Of a DNA stretch of 64,000 nt, positions 46,755-57,289 are shown in pieces. The notes below the pieces were generated by a model. The model was not told where the DNA came from, did no database searches, and was given only the letters and a program-made list of their open reading frames with translations. The DNA is from Clarkia xantiana subsp. parviflora (Eukaryota > Streptophyta > Magnoliopsida > Myrtales > Onagraceae), in the NCBI GenBank assembly GCA_036873135.1, contig JAPTYO010000002.1, positions 2,624,952 to 2,688,951 of the forward strand. Reading direction: 5' to 3'. Position 1 is the first letter of the stretch. Each line of letters opens with the position of its first letter. A program made the position numbers and the translations under genes.

Positions 46755-47390
46755 ATGCAAGGAGATGAAACCTTGTTTTCTGACTCTGAATTCTCTCTTT
46801 TCGACTCGATTAGCCAATACCTACTCGCCGATGATGATTCCGACAATTTCCCGATCCATTTCCCGACCTTCGATCTCAGTCCCCAAATAACAACCGAATC
46901 CTGGGATTATTATTGCTCGAGCCTAATGAATATGAACGACACTGCCATGTCATCATCACCAACATCTCTCTCTTTCTCCGATCAAGAAGAAACCGCCGTT
47001 CTTCCAAACCCTAATTTTACGGGAAGCTCTATAGATTTCACGTGCTCATATTCTTCCTCACTCGGAGTGAGGGCCAAAGCTGAGGCTGACGTGGCAGTAG
47101 TTCCGATGAAGATACATTTCCGGGGAGTGAGGAGGCGGCCGTGGGGGAAATACGCGGCGGAGATTAGGGATCCGAAGAAGAACGGAGCAAGAAGGTGGCT
47201 TGGAACCTATGAGACTCCCCAAGATGCTGCTTTGGCCTATGACAGAGCCGCCTTCAACATGCGTGGCGCCAAGGCTCGCCTCAACTTTCCTCACCTTGTC
47301 GGCTGCAGTGAGATCGAGCCGGTCAGGGTCAACCCTAAACGGCGGCGGGTGGTGGTGAAGTTGCCGGAGGGTGGGTCGCCGCCGCTTTAG
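46755..47390 (+). CDS. AP2/ERF transcription factor (ERF group IX-like), upstream copy
   Basis: An intronless gene of 211 residues. ERFs bind the GCC box (AGCCGCC) and mediate ethylene, jasmonate and defence responses. The AP2/ERF domain covers about residues 121-180 ([20 protein letters not shown]...), with the Ala and Asp of the ERF subfamily in AAEIRDP and a [18 protein letters not shown] core. An acidic, aromatic N-terminus ([12 protein letters not shown]...) looks like an activation region, and a basic [10 protein letters not shown] run near 193-202 is a likely nuclear signal. Assignment to group IX rests on the AP2 sequence only. The paralog at 51509 is nearly identical from about residue 79 onward. 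A TATA box lies about 140 bases upstream. Confidence 0.95.
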   Translation: MQGDETLFSDSEFSLFDSISQYLLADDDSDNFPIHFPTFDLSPQITTESWDYYCSSLMNMNDTAMSSSPTSLSFSDQEETAVLPNPNFTGSSIDFTCSYSSSLGVRAKAEADVAVVPMKIHFRGVRRRPWGKYAAEIRDPKKNGARRWLGTYETPQDAALAYDRAAFNMRGAKARLNFPHLVGCSEIEPVRVNPKRRRVVVKLPEGGSPPL

Positions 47391-49646
47391 TTGGATAGAA
47401 GATTAGCGGCCCGGCTTGTCGGACCTGTAGTACGTCGTCGTAGATAGCTTTTATTTTTTTCACTCTTACAATAATTACCAGAACACAGCACCAGAAACAG
47501 GCTGTCTTCGGTGAATTTTTAGGAGTTTGCAGATTGCAGATGAAATCACTCAAGTTGTAAATGAATTATGATGCGCTCTAAATAATTGAGAAGTGTTTTT
47601 TATTTCTTCCCTGTTTTACACTTTTCCAGATAAATAATAAAACTTTTCAAAAGTCTGGAGGTAACAAAACCCTAAAATATGTTACGTGTATAAATGTAGT
47701 TTATTTATTTTTTATATATATATTGAAGTATGAAGTATAAATGTTAAATCACATATATATTGAATATCGTTTTGAGATTTTAGTATACTTAGCCAAGTGA
47801 ATAGTCTAAATTTTCACATAGTATCATAGTGTGTGTTCGAATCTCCGCATCGATTGTCGAAATATAAATACTAAATCACAACAAGTATCTATAAGTTTCA
47901 CACAATAGAATCAAAATGTGAAATATTGTGAAAAGAAAAAAATTTGAAGCACACTCACTCATCCGGCCCATGCAGAAAGAAAAAGCATATATTTTATTTT
48001 CCTCACTAGCTAATTTATATACAAGAGAATTTAGCGTCACTAATTAAATTAAGATATATTTCGAGTCTTCGACTAACTTTGGTTCATTGAAACCAATAGC
48101 TAGAATAATAGTGAACGGCTTGATCAGATTAATTTTAAATGATAAAATTAGTTAAATAGTTTTATTATTTATAGTATAGCTAGCTAATCCGGCCAAATTG
48201 TTGACCGAAACAGTAGATTTTTTTTTTTTTTTTTAAACATAAATATAAATCTACTAAAAAAGTAAAATAAATAAATAAGTAAAAGAAGAAGAAAGAACTT
48301 GGCTGTGACGACGTCTAAAACAGCGACATAGCCCATTCGGCTTCTCCAAACAGCGGCTCGTCTTATCATTATGTCGCTGTTTGGAACGATGTTTACTAGT
48401 TTGATAAAAAAAAAAAAAAAAAAAAAAAATAGTAACTAGTACATTCGGATTTCCTTAGGGTGTTGCTACAAACTGTGAAATTTCTATAGAAAGTGAAATA
48501 GGGTCCCACCAAGCACCAATACATTTGTTCATTTACTTTCTCTTTCTTACTTTCTATTGAAATTTCACAAGAAATTTTACATTTTAAAGATTTACTCATT
48601 TCCTTATTATTCTGAAAATATTCCACTATGGTCGTCTTCACCAGTAGCTATGCACATTTACTTTTCGGTTTAGTTTTCACTTTTTGGGTGTTCTAGTTTT
48701 ACCCACTGATGATGATTTTATAATAAATATATAAAATCTTCATTTTGAAAATCTTATAACTTGAAATTTTTAACAAATCATCGTCATTTTTAAAAATGTG
48801 AATCACTTTTAGTATGCATCTTCAACTGAACTGTTTATTTAAATTAGTTTCATGATGATAAATATTAATTCAAAATATTATATATTTTGTAGTTTTATTT
48901 AAAATAATATTTAAATATAGATTATTACAAATTTTCATAAATTATGTTATATATAAGAACATTTATACTATACCTTAATGCCCAAGTGATAGATAAAAAT
49001 ATTTTAAAAAATGTTAGAGAAGTATAAATTGTGTAATTTGTTTTTGATATTGTAAAATAAAGCTCTAACTTTTGATAAAGGTTCTTTTGGTAATACGAAA
49101 TTTAATATAAATTAAGCACATGTTTTCTCCATGCTAATGACAATTGACAATAATACACTGACTATATTAAAAAATTCTCGGTACTTGAAATATCTGCTCA
49201 AGTTGGTAAAAAATAATAATTCCCATTTCCCAAGAAGATTAAAAAAAATAATACACATATAATCTAAGCATCGTTTTTATTTATTGGAATCAACTCAAGT
49301 GGATATATATATATATATTATATTTTTTGTTCCGTAGGTCAATCGCTTGAAGCCGAACGTAAAAATAAAAATAAGGTTATAATAACGCAGGTCTGGGCTC
49401 GAACATATATGAGTCGTGTGTGTGAGCATACACTGCAACTTGTAGCTAGCACTATATTCGCCTCCCCAAGAGTAGTTAAGCCGTTTCGCATAAAAAATGG
49501 TTCAGACGAAGTATTTAAATTTTAAACTACTTAGAAACAGTTCACAGATAAATATTACTATATTTTTTAATATTAATATTAGCATATACATATATATTTA
49601 TTTTTTAGTAAAATATTTTAGTACGTATATTTCTTTTAAACTTGCT
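47391..49646. other. AT-rich spacer downstream of the first ERF gene
   Basis: The first 250 bases are probably 3' UTR. The rest has no gene. Noted repeats: T/A runs at 48219-48234 and 48408-48429, and a small inverted pair AAACAGCGACATA / TATGTCGCTGTTT near 48319-48382. Confidence 0.4.
48458..48596. mobile_element. Short MITE, copy 1 (partner at 63039)
   Basis: About 139 bp. Inner ends GTGAAATTTCTATAGAAAGT and ACTTTCTATTGAAATTTCAC are inverted repeats. A sister copy at 63039-63176 matches over almost the full length. No clean TSD seen. Confidence 0.7.
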
Positions 49647-51078
49647 TAGAGCATCCACAATGGTTTTACATAAAATGTATTCTTTAAAGTTGCCACGTAG
49701 ACATTTATGCACACTTTAAGTAATACGTAAATTTAAGATACACATAAAAAATATTTTCTCTGCAATCGTATTACTTAAACATATTCTTTAAATATATTTT
49801 ATTATTAAATTTTCCAACAACCACCAATAAGATATTAACATTAATTATAAAATGAATTAATTTATAATAAAAAAATTGGTTACGTAATACATAGTGCATT
49901 ACTTAAATTTAAGGAATGCTTTATGTAAAAACATAAATTAACGTGTGAGTCCCATCTTTAAGGAATGCTATGTAAAACCACTGTAGATAGTTTTTGTTGT
50001 TTTACTTAAATAAACATGTAGGATCCACGTTTACGTAATCTTTACGTAATACCACTGTGGATGCTTTTATTACAGTGTTTTCTAATTTTTTAGCACATAG
50101 TCCAATAATGATGACACATTTTTATAGAGTGCTATTTTTTTAAGTGATTAGTTAGAGCATCCACAATGGTTTTACATAAATTGTATTCTTTAAAATTGCC
50201 ACGTAGACATTTATGTACACTTTAAGTAATACGTAAATTTAAGACACACGTAAAAAATATTTTCTCTGCAATCGTATTACTTAAACATATTTCTTAAATA
50301 TATTTAATTATTAGATTTTCCAACAACCACCAATAAGATATTAGCATTAATTATAAAATGAATTAATTTATAATAAAAAATTGGTTATGTAATACATAGT
50401 GCATTACTTAAATTTAAGGAATGCTTTATGTAAAAACATAAATTTACGTGTGGGTCCCATCTTTAAGGAATGCTATGTAAAACCACTGTAGATAGTTTTT
50501 GTTGTTTTACTTAAATAAACATGTAGGATCCACGTTTACGTAATCTTTACGTAATACCACTGTGGATGCTTTTATTACAGTGTTTTCTAATTTTTTAGCA
50601 CATAGTCCAATAATGATGACACATTTTTATAGAGTGCTATTTTTTTAAGTGATTAGTTAGAGCATCCACAATGGTTTTACATAAATTGTATTCTTTAAAA
50701 TTGCCACGTAGACATTTATGTACACTTTAAGTAATACGTAAATTTAAGACACACGTAAAAAATATTTTCTCTGCAATCGTATTACTTAAACATATTTCTT
50801 AAATATATTTAATTATTAGATTTTCCAACAACCACCAATAAGATATTAGCATTAATTATAAAATGAATTAATTTATAATAAAAAATTGGTTATGTAATAC
50901 ATAGTGCATTACTTAAATTTAAGGAATGCTTTATGTAAAAACATAAATTTACGTGTGGGTCCCATCTTTAAGGAATGCTATGTAAAACCACTGTAGATAG
51001 TTTTTCTTGCTTTACTTAAATAAACATGTAGAGTCCACGTTTACGTAATCTTTACGTAATACCATTGTGGATGCTCTT
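49647..51078. repeat. Tandem array of three MITE copies with shared spacers
   Basis: Three units start at 49647, 50153 and 50658 (spacing 506 and 505 bp). Each has a MITE of about 420 bp, from AGAGCATCCACAATGGTTTT to ACCACTGTGGATGC. The first two are followed by the same 85-90 bp spacer (TACAGTGTTTTCTAATTTTTT...). Units 2 and 3 are almost identical, so the array grew by local duplication (unequal crossing-over or replication slippage), not by separate transposition. The single reverse copy at 44029 is a family member. Confidence 0.93.
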
Positions 51079-51508
51079 ACAAACTAACTATTTTGTCATG
51101 TGAAAAATTCTGAACATATATTTCTACTTCTGGTATAACAAATTGACTGATTAATAATATTTTTGTATATATTTATTATATTAAACCCCAATTTCCACGT
51201 AAGCGCCCATTATTGGCATGAGGAATATACATCACCGGCCAAAATTATACGTGTGATGTTTGTTTAAACGCATAAATTATTCAGGTCTAGGCCCCAGCAC
51301 TCCTAAACACAACAACCCATACGAAAATAAAAAAGAATTCTATAAAGACCACATGCATAAATAGATATATACTATAATTTATATGCATATATATAGCATA
51401 GTTTCATAATTGCAGCATCATATCAATCAATCATCAAAAAGCATAAAGCTAGCATTTGACAAAGACTTGTTGTATCTGAAAATAGTTACCAGATCATCAC
51501 TGTACAAG

Positions 51509-52150
51509 ATGCTAGGAGATGAGCAAACCTTGTTTTCAGACTCTGAAATCGCTCTATTCGACTCGATTCGTCGATACCTACTCGTCGATGACTCCGACAT
51601 TAATTACAACCTTCCGATCGAATTCCCGACAACAACCTTCGATCTCAGTCCCGACTGTTCCTGGGATTGCTCCAGCTTAATGATGTTGTCCGAGAATGAG
51701 GAAACTGCCACGTCACCAACATCTGATCTCTCCTTCACCTATCAAGAAGAAACCGCCGTCCTACCAAATCCTTTCACCGGAAGCTCTATAGACTTCACCT
51801 GCTCATATTCTTCCTCATTGGGAGTGAGGGCCAAAGCTGAGGCTGACGTGGCGGTTGTTCCGGTGAAGATGCATTTCCGGGGAGTTAGGAGGCGGCCGTG
51901 GGGGAAATACGCGGCGGAGATTAGGGATCCGAAGAAGAACGGAGCGAGGAGGTGGCTTGGAACCTACGAGACTCCCCAAGATGCCGCTTTGGCTTATGAC
52001 AGAGCCGCCTTCAACATGCGTGGCGCCAAGGCTCGTCTCAACTTTCCTCACCTTGTCGGTTGCAGTGAGATTGAGCCGGTCAGAGTCAACCCTAAGCGGC
52101 GGCGGGTGGTGGTGAAGTCGCCGGAGGGTGGGTCTCCGCCGCTTTTATAG
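51509..52150 (+). CDS. AP2/ERF transcription factor (ERF group IX-like), downstream copy
   Basis: An intronless gene of 213 residues. I start at ATG 51509 ([13 protein letters not shown]) because it aligns with the first copy ([12 protein letters not shown]); the frame is open upstream to 51410, but those 33 residues resemble nothing and correspond to the leader. The AP2/ERF domain is at about 123-182 and differs from the first copy by very few residues. The N-terminal half keeps the acidic pattern ([15 protein letters not shown]) but has diverged. The last 370 bases are almost identical to the first copy. Some upstream sequence is also shared (near 51268-51365 versus 46525-46620). A tandem duplication is certain; later gene conversion of the 3' part is plausible. 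Confidence 0.95.
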   Translation: MLGDEQTLFSDSEIALFDSIRRYLLVDDSDINYNLPIEFPTTTFDLSPDCSWDCSSLMMLSENEETATSPTSDLSFTYQEETAVLPNPFTGSSIDFTCSYSSSLGVRAKAEADVAVVPVKMHFRGVRRRPWGKYAAEIRDPKKNGARRWLGTYETPQDAALAYDRAAFNMRGAKARLNFPHLVGCSEIEPVRVNPKRRRVVVKSPEGGSPPLL

Positions 52151-53246
52151 GGGAGCTACGGTGGACGTTAGAAGCGGCCCAGCTTTTTCTGAGTTATAGT
52201 TTCTAAATTCTTTATAAGAAAAACGTCGAAAAACGGCGACGATGAATCGCTACAGTTGTATATGAATTACGTTGCACTCCAATTGAAGAAGTGTTTTATT
52301 TTTATCTATTTTACGATATCCTTTCTTTGGTAAAATATAACAGAAGTATCAACTGAAAATACGGACAATAAATCTACGACCCTAAAATAATTTTTCAAGG
52401 GATATATTTATTTTTTTCTTAATTAATTAGTCGACCATGGAAGAAAATGTGGTATCGTCATAATTAAAATCCTAAATGAACTACACAGGTGCTAAAGAAC
52501 TGAGAGGGGTAAATTTTAATTTATTATGCAAGTAATTAACGTGATAGCTTGATAATCAGTGTATATATAAAGATGATGTTGATCCAATCTCAAGCCAAGA
52601 ATCATAAAAGCAGACTTATCCGTAAACCCCAAGCATGCATATTCTTGATCAGTTAATAATAATAATGGAATTAATGCATGATGTCGTAATATATTAATAA
52701 ATGGCAATATATATACTTTGGAAGAACACATTCTAGTGAGGGCAAAAATAAGACTTAAATCTCTCTGTCTCTTGAATATATTCAACATTAAATTGGTTGC
52801 GTTGCATTTGAATTATAAATAATTACATGTATCAATTTCCATTAATATATAGTCGCTCTTTCAGAACTCCATCGATCCGGGGATGTTCTTGAGTTTAATG
52901 GGAAAGGGTAAGTTATGTTCTTTCTCCATATGTGGAAGGAAGAAGCTGTTTGTTAAAGTTTTGCATTTTAGGCCTATCTTTAGGGTGCGTTTTGTAATTT
53001 AAAGTTTTTCATCGATATTAATATATTAAAGGAAAAAGTTGAATGGAGGTAGCAAATTGTTTTAACTTGCTAACAATTTTTCGAGAAAAAAGTTTAATTG
53101 ACTAGTAATATATTAGATTAGGTACAAAGTGCAATCTGGTATTTATTTATTATTTAGTTAGTTTGATAACGGACCAGTCCTTGTTCTTCATTCTATTCTA
53201 GCTTCCTTTTTTTTTTTTTTTATCGAATATTGTTATGTGTAGGAAG
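52151..53246. other. Spacer, no gene seen
   Basis: 3' UTR of the second ERF gene, then AT-rich sequence. Open frames here are short and lack coding character. Confidence 0.4.
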
Positions 53247-54101
53247 CAATGTTATCAGAACCGGACCGGACCTCGAACCGGCTAGGGGTCCGGTTCACGG
53301 TTCGTCCGGTCGGACCCGGTCCGAACCCGGTCAGACCGGAAATTTACCTTTTTGCTAGGGGTATCTGATTCATGGATTTTTCTTCTGAGCTAGTAGTATT
53401 AGATGAGTCAATTTGGGCTGAGTTTACTTTTTAAGCCCAAGTTCTTATAACTAGAGAAGAGATAGCCTCCCTCAAACCCTAAGCCTATATAGATAAACAA
53501 AGAAGCTGCTGCCATATACTCAAAGGTGAGAAATTACAGCTGCTGGTCTCCTCTCTTCAACAACTCCAATCCAAATCGAGTCACGCCGGCGGCGACTCCT
53601 CTCATTTTCTCTCTCCCAACTCACTCCGCTCCTTCCCTTCCATCTCCACGCAGAACCGCAGCCACGAGAATCCTTCCGTGATTCTATACTGGACTTAGGC
53701 AAGATAAGGGGATCGACACACTGAATCACAGTTGAGAAACCGCCAAACGACAGGATCGTGAGGGCTGAAAACGACGCCGATGCCGAAAGAAGTTCTCTAT
53801 ACTGGACTTAGGCAAGCAAGTAACCCAGCAACAGAGTGAGAAATTTGTGTCTTCTGCTCTGCCTGTAGGATTTTGAAGCGTTCATTTGATGAATTTAGTT
53901 TTTTTTTTTTTTTTTTTTTTTTAAAAATACCGAACCGGTGGACCGGCCGGTCTGCTCAAAACCGGCCGGTTCTTAAAAAAACCGGTCATCGAACCGGGTT
54001 CGCTTACATCCTCCGGAATTGTTCGAACCGGACCGTTGGATGCCCCGGTTCCGGTTCGAACCCGGTCGGACCGCCGGTTCGGTCCGGTTCTGATAACACC
54101 G
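53247..54101. mobile_element. Non-autonomous hAT element (855 bp)
   Basis: The ends are CAATGTTATCAGAACCGG and, on the other strand, CGGTGTTATCAGAACCGG. The 8-bp GTAGGAAG flanks both ends perfectly (53239-53246 and 54102-54109). Both subterminal parts are dense in GGACCGG/CCGGTCC motifs. The interior resembles a plant promoter and leader (TATA-like CCTATATAGATA near 53486, then exon-like sequence), with CTATACTGGACTTAGGCAAG present twice (about 53682 and 53798). It may be a leader retained from a parent hAT gene or captured host sequence. Confidence 0.9.
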
Positions 54102-54515
54102 GTAGGAAGAGGTTTAACCCATCGACCCAGATGATTGGATTGGCAATGGGAAAGACATCACCATCCACGTTGCTTTACTTGACATCTTCAATTATTAAAT
54201 ATGCATACATTTTCTATATCTTCCTTAACTATATTATAACTTTGATGATAGCACATACATACAATATATTATAAGAAAGAAAGACTCGGAAAGCTTATAA
54301 ATATATATTACAGTTTATATTATTCATTTCAATTTTAGTGTCCAAATTTTTTAGGATTTGTTTTTTAACTGTCTTATACTATTTCCGTTTTTACTGAATG
54401 AACGCAATATGTATGAATATGTAATTAATTCAATGAAGATTAGCATCATTTAATGATGTTTATTTTTTATTAAATAATTAATTAATTTCCTGATTATTTA
54501 TTTAATTTAATTTTG

Positions 54516-54996
54516 CAGCACTTTCAACTCAGCATTGCCGGGAAAACACTTCGACGTACCACCGCGAGACCAAATAGAGGTTTGGAACGAAGCGACATGA
54601 ATTATCAAATATTAAATAAATAAATAATTAAAATAAAAAAAATAAACCGTTGATTTTAACGAACACCATTTAATCTTTTGGTCAATTTTCATTAAAAAAA
54701 AAATCTTGGTCAAAGATTATAAATTAATATGACTCCATCAATTTATTTTATTTTCAAATTAACGTGCTTTTCGCATTGGGAAAGAAGTCAAATACGCGAA
54801 GAGGAAGAAAGTCTTGGTAACTTAATAAGTAAGAATGTGAACCTCAATTAACTCGATGACTTGACGACACGGTGGTCACCGGAATCGTGAAGCCTCCGGC
54901 GGAGTCCACGGCCATCAAAAGGATGATAAAGGCATGCCGGACGTTCTTTGTGCCGTCCTTCACCGTCTTAATTAGCCCTAATCTCCGTCAAGGTTT
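54516..54996 (+). pseudogene. Possible relics of gene exons, unidentified
   Basis: At about 54517-54600 an acceptor-like TTTTGCAG is followed by a short frame reading STFNSALPGKHFDVPPRDQI to a stop. At about 54870-54993 a GC-richer frame reads VVTGIVKPPAEST, then AIKRMIKACRTFFVPSF. Both are GC-richer than their surroundings and codon-like, but I recognise no family and cannot join them. Could be decayed exons or chance. Confidence 0.25.
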
Positions 54997-57289
54997 CATC
55001 AACACCTAATTATTAATATCAATAATTAGGTTATTATCCAATAAATCATGATTATTCTATTGAGCCAGCTAATTAATGTTTGATTCAGCGGTTGTTGTAT
55101 CATATACATGGGTTTTATGACCTTAATTAATTGGTACGTTCCCTGTTGCTCACATAATATAAATGTGTGTATATTATATGTAATATATATTTCCTTGCTA
55201 GTTGCTATATATTATATCTTTTATTATTTTGGAGTACGAATCAATTAATATTCAACGTTAGGAATTTTTGCCCAACTTTTCCGTACAGCCTAATCTATAA
55301 AACGAGGGGGAAGGGCCAAATGTACTTCATAATAATAATAATAATAATTTGAGTAAACGAAAATGTTCAACATGTCTCTATATATATAATCTAATGAAAT
55401 ATAATTACGTTTGATTATATGTAAATGACATCATATCCTGGAGATTATAGTATTTATATGTAATGTATATATTAGAAAAAATATTATTATTATTATTATT
55501 TTATTGTTTCCCATGATATTTTATTCCTTTAGTTTTATTATTTACTATACTATTTCCAATTTAAGTATCACAATTAAAAAAAATACAAACTCTTTTTAAT
55601 GTATATTCTATTTTATGAGCTGTTTTATTTGAATGTGAAAATTGATTTAAAAACCATTATAATGACATGATATCATAAATCTAAATATTGTAGAAAAGTA
55701 AAAACAAAATTATGATAAATAATATAATTTTTATTATATTAATTTAAACAAAATTCCCCTACAAAGCGTAAGTATTGTAAAATCTTACGCTTTGAAAAAA
55801 AAAAATTCTTGCGCACTATATTTTTTTTGTCAAACGCAACATGACTTAATAACTAATAATTGTATACATATTAATTATTTAGAACATTCTATTATTAGAA
55901 GGACTATCTAATATTGTTTCAAAAGTTGATTTCCCATGTTGGGTAATTCGGCCGACAAAGCGTGGTCCTTAATGGGCCGATATCATGAACACGATTTTAC
56001 TTTAAATGGGCCTAACCTACATCCATCCATCATTAAAAGGTTTGACAAATGGGCCTAACCTTCATCATTTGACAAGCCTTTAAATGGGCCTAACCTACCT
56101 CATTTAAAATCGTGTACATGATATCGTGTCATCCATTCATTCCATCATTAAAAGGTTTGACAAGCCTTAACTGAAAGTAGAAAGATTTATAAAACCATCC
56201 ATATGAAACCAAAAAAAAAATATTAATATTAACTCTTTCATCCCATTTAATACCTTTTTTTTTATTAATTATTATTCAATCTCTCATACTTTTTACTTAA
56301 CTTATATAGTATATAGCATTTGTAATATTTAGAGCATTTTTACCTAATACTACATTCAGTATTAGCTAAGGAACAGTTGGAAGCTTAACAGAGGTATATT
56401 TGGAAAATAAAAAAACCCAAAATTTGTTATACAAATAAATATCCATAAAATATACAAAGAAACTTGACGGAGTATATATGACTATTCAATAATGCATGTA
56501 CAAATCCAATTTAGTCTAATTTTTTTATGTATAAAATACTTTTTCAAAGTGATGAATATTATTGAAATTTAGTTTGTTATATTTGATTAAATAGTAAACG
56601 TTTGAAAATAAATTATTTGTCATGAATTTTTGTTAAAAGGGTATTGGTTTGATTTTTAAATATAAAAAAATATATAGGTCTAAAGTTAAAGTTGAAAAGT
56701 CTGCACACCATTAGGGCAGTAATTTTGTTTTGTTTTGTTTTTTTTGGGCCAAGATTAGGGCAGTGATTGATAACTCCAAAACTTCTAAATTTTTATAACA
56801 TATTAATTAGTTGTCACGTGAAAGCAAATGAAATTGGAATTAGAGTTGTGGGTTGCGATAAGGCTTCTGATACGAAATATTTCTCCTGTCACACTTTTCT
56901 TACCTTAAATTGTGCCTTAACATTAAAATTTTGACATATGTCTTTAGATTTAATCTTAATTAAAATTTTGACATATGTCTTTAGATTTAATCTTAATGGT
57001 AAGACACAATCTGAAACATTGAAACATAAGAAGAGAGTGACGGGAGATCTGTATCTGCACAATTACCCCAAAACTCTTGCATTTATATCAGAACAATGGG
57101 ACAGGGAGACCACAAACCAACAATTAATTAATGTAGCACAATAGATAACAAAGATACATTAAATACAAACTATGGAACAAAAAAATGGGTGTAATTTGAC
57201 AATGAGTGGAGCATGGCACAGAGGGACTAGACCAGACCACCTAAAGCCAACAAATATTGTTAGAATAGAATGAGGAGGACCGAATCCTT
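54997..57289. other. AT-rich intergenic DNA
   Basis: No gene seen. It contains (ATA)n near 55338-55356, (ATT)n near 55480-55500, the inverted repeat at 55978-56126 and a 36-bp tandem duplication (TTAAAATTTTGACATATGTC unit twice, about 56924-56995). Confidence 0.45.
55978..56126. repeat. Inverted repeat enclosing three AAATGGGCCTAACC copies
   Basis: CGATATCATGAACACGATTTTA (55978-55999) is nearly the complement of 56105-56126. Between the arms AAATGGGCCTAACC occurs three times (about 56004, 56047 and 56082). A neighbouring CATCATTAAAAGGTTTGACAA is also duplicated (about 56028 and 56143). TGGGCC is the site II core, so this could act as a regulatory cluster, but no gene is adjacent. Confidence 0.65.

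Noticed and set aside
48319..48382. Small inverted pair AAACAGCGACATA / TATGTCGCTGTTT
   Set aside because: Too short and isolated to name as an element; no TSD or second copy seen in the window.
51410..51508. Upstream in-frame extension of the second ERF gene (33 codons)
   Set aside because: The paralog starts at the position equal to 51509, and the extension looks like leader sequence.
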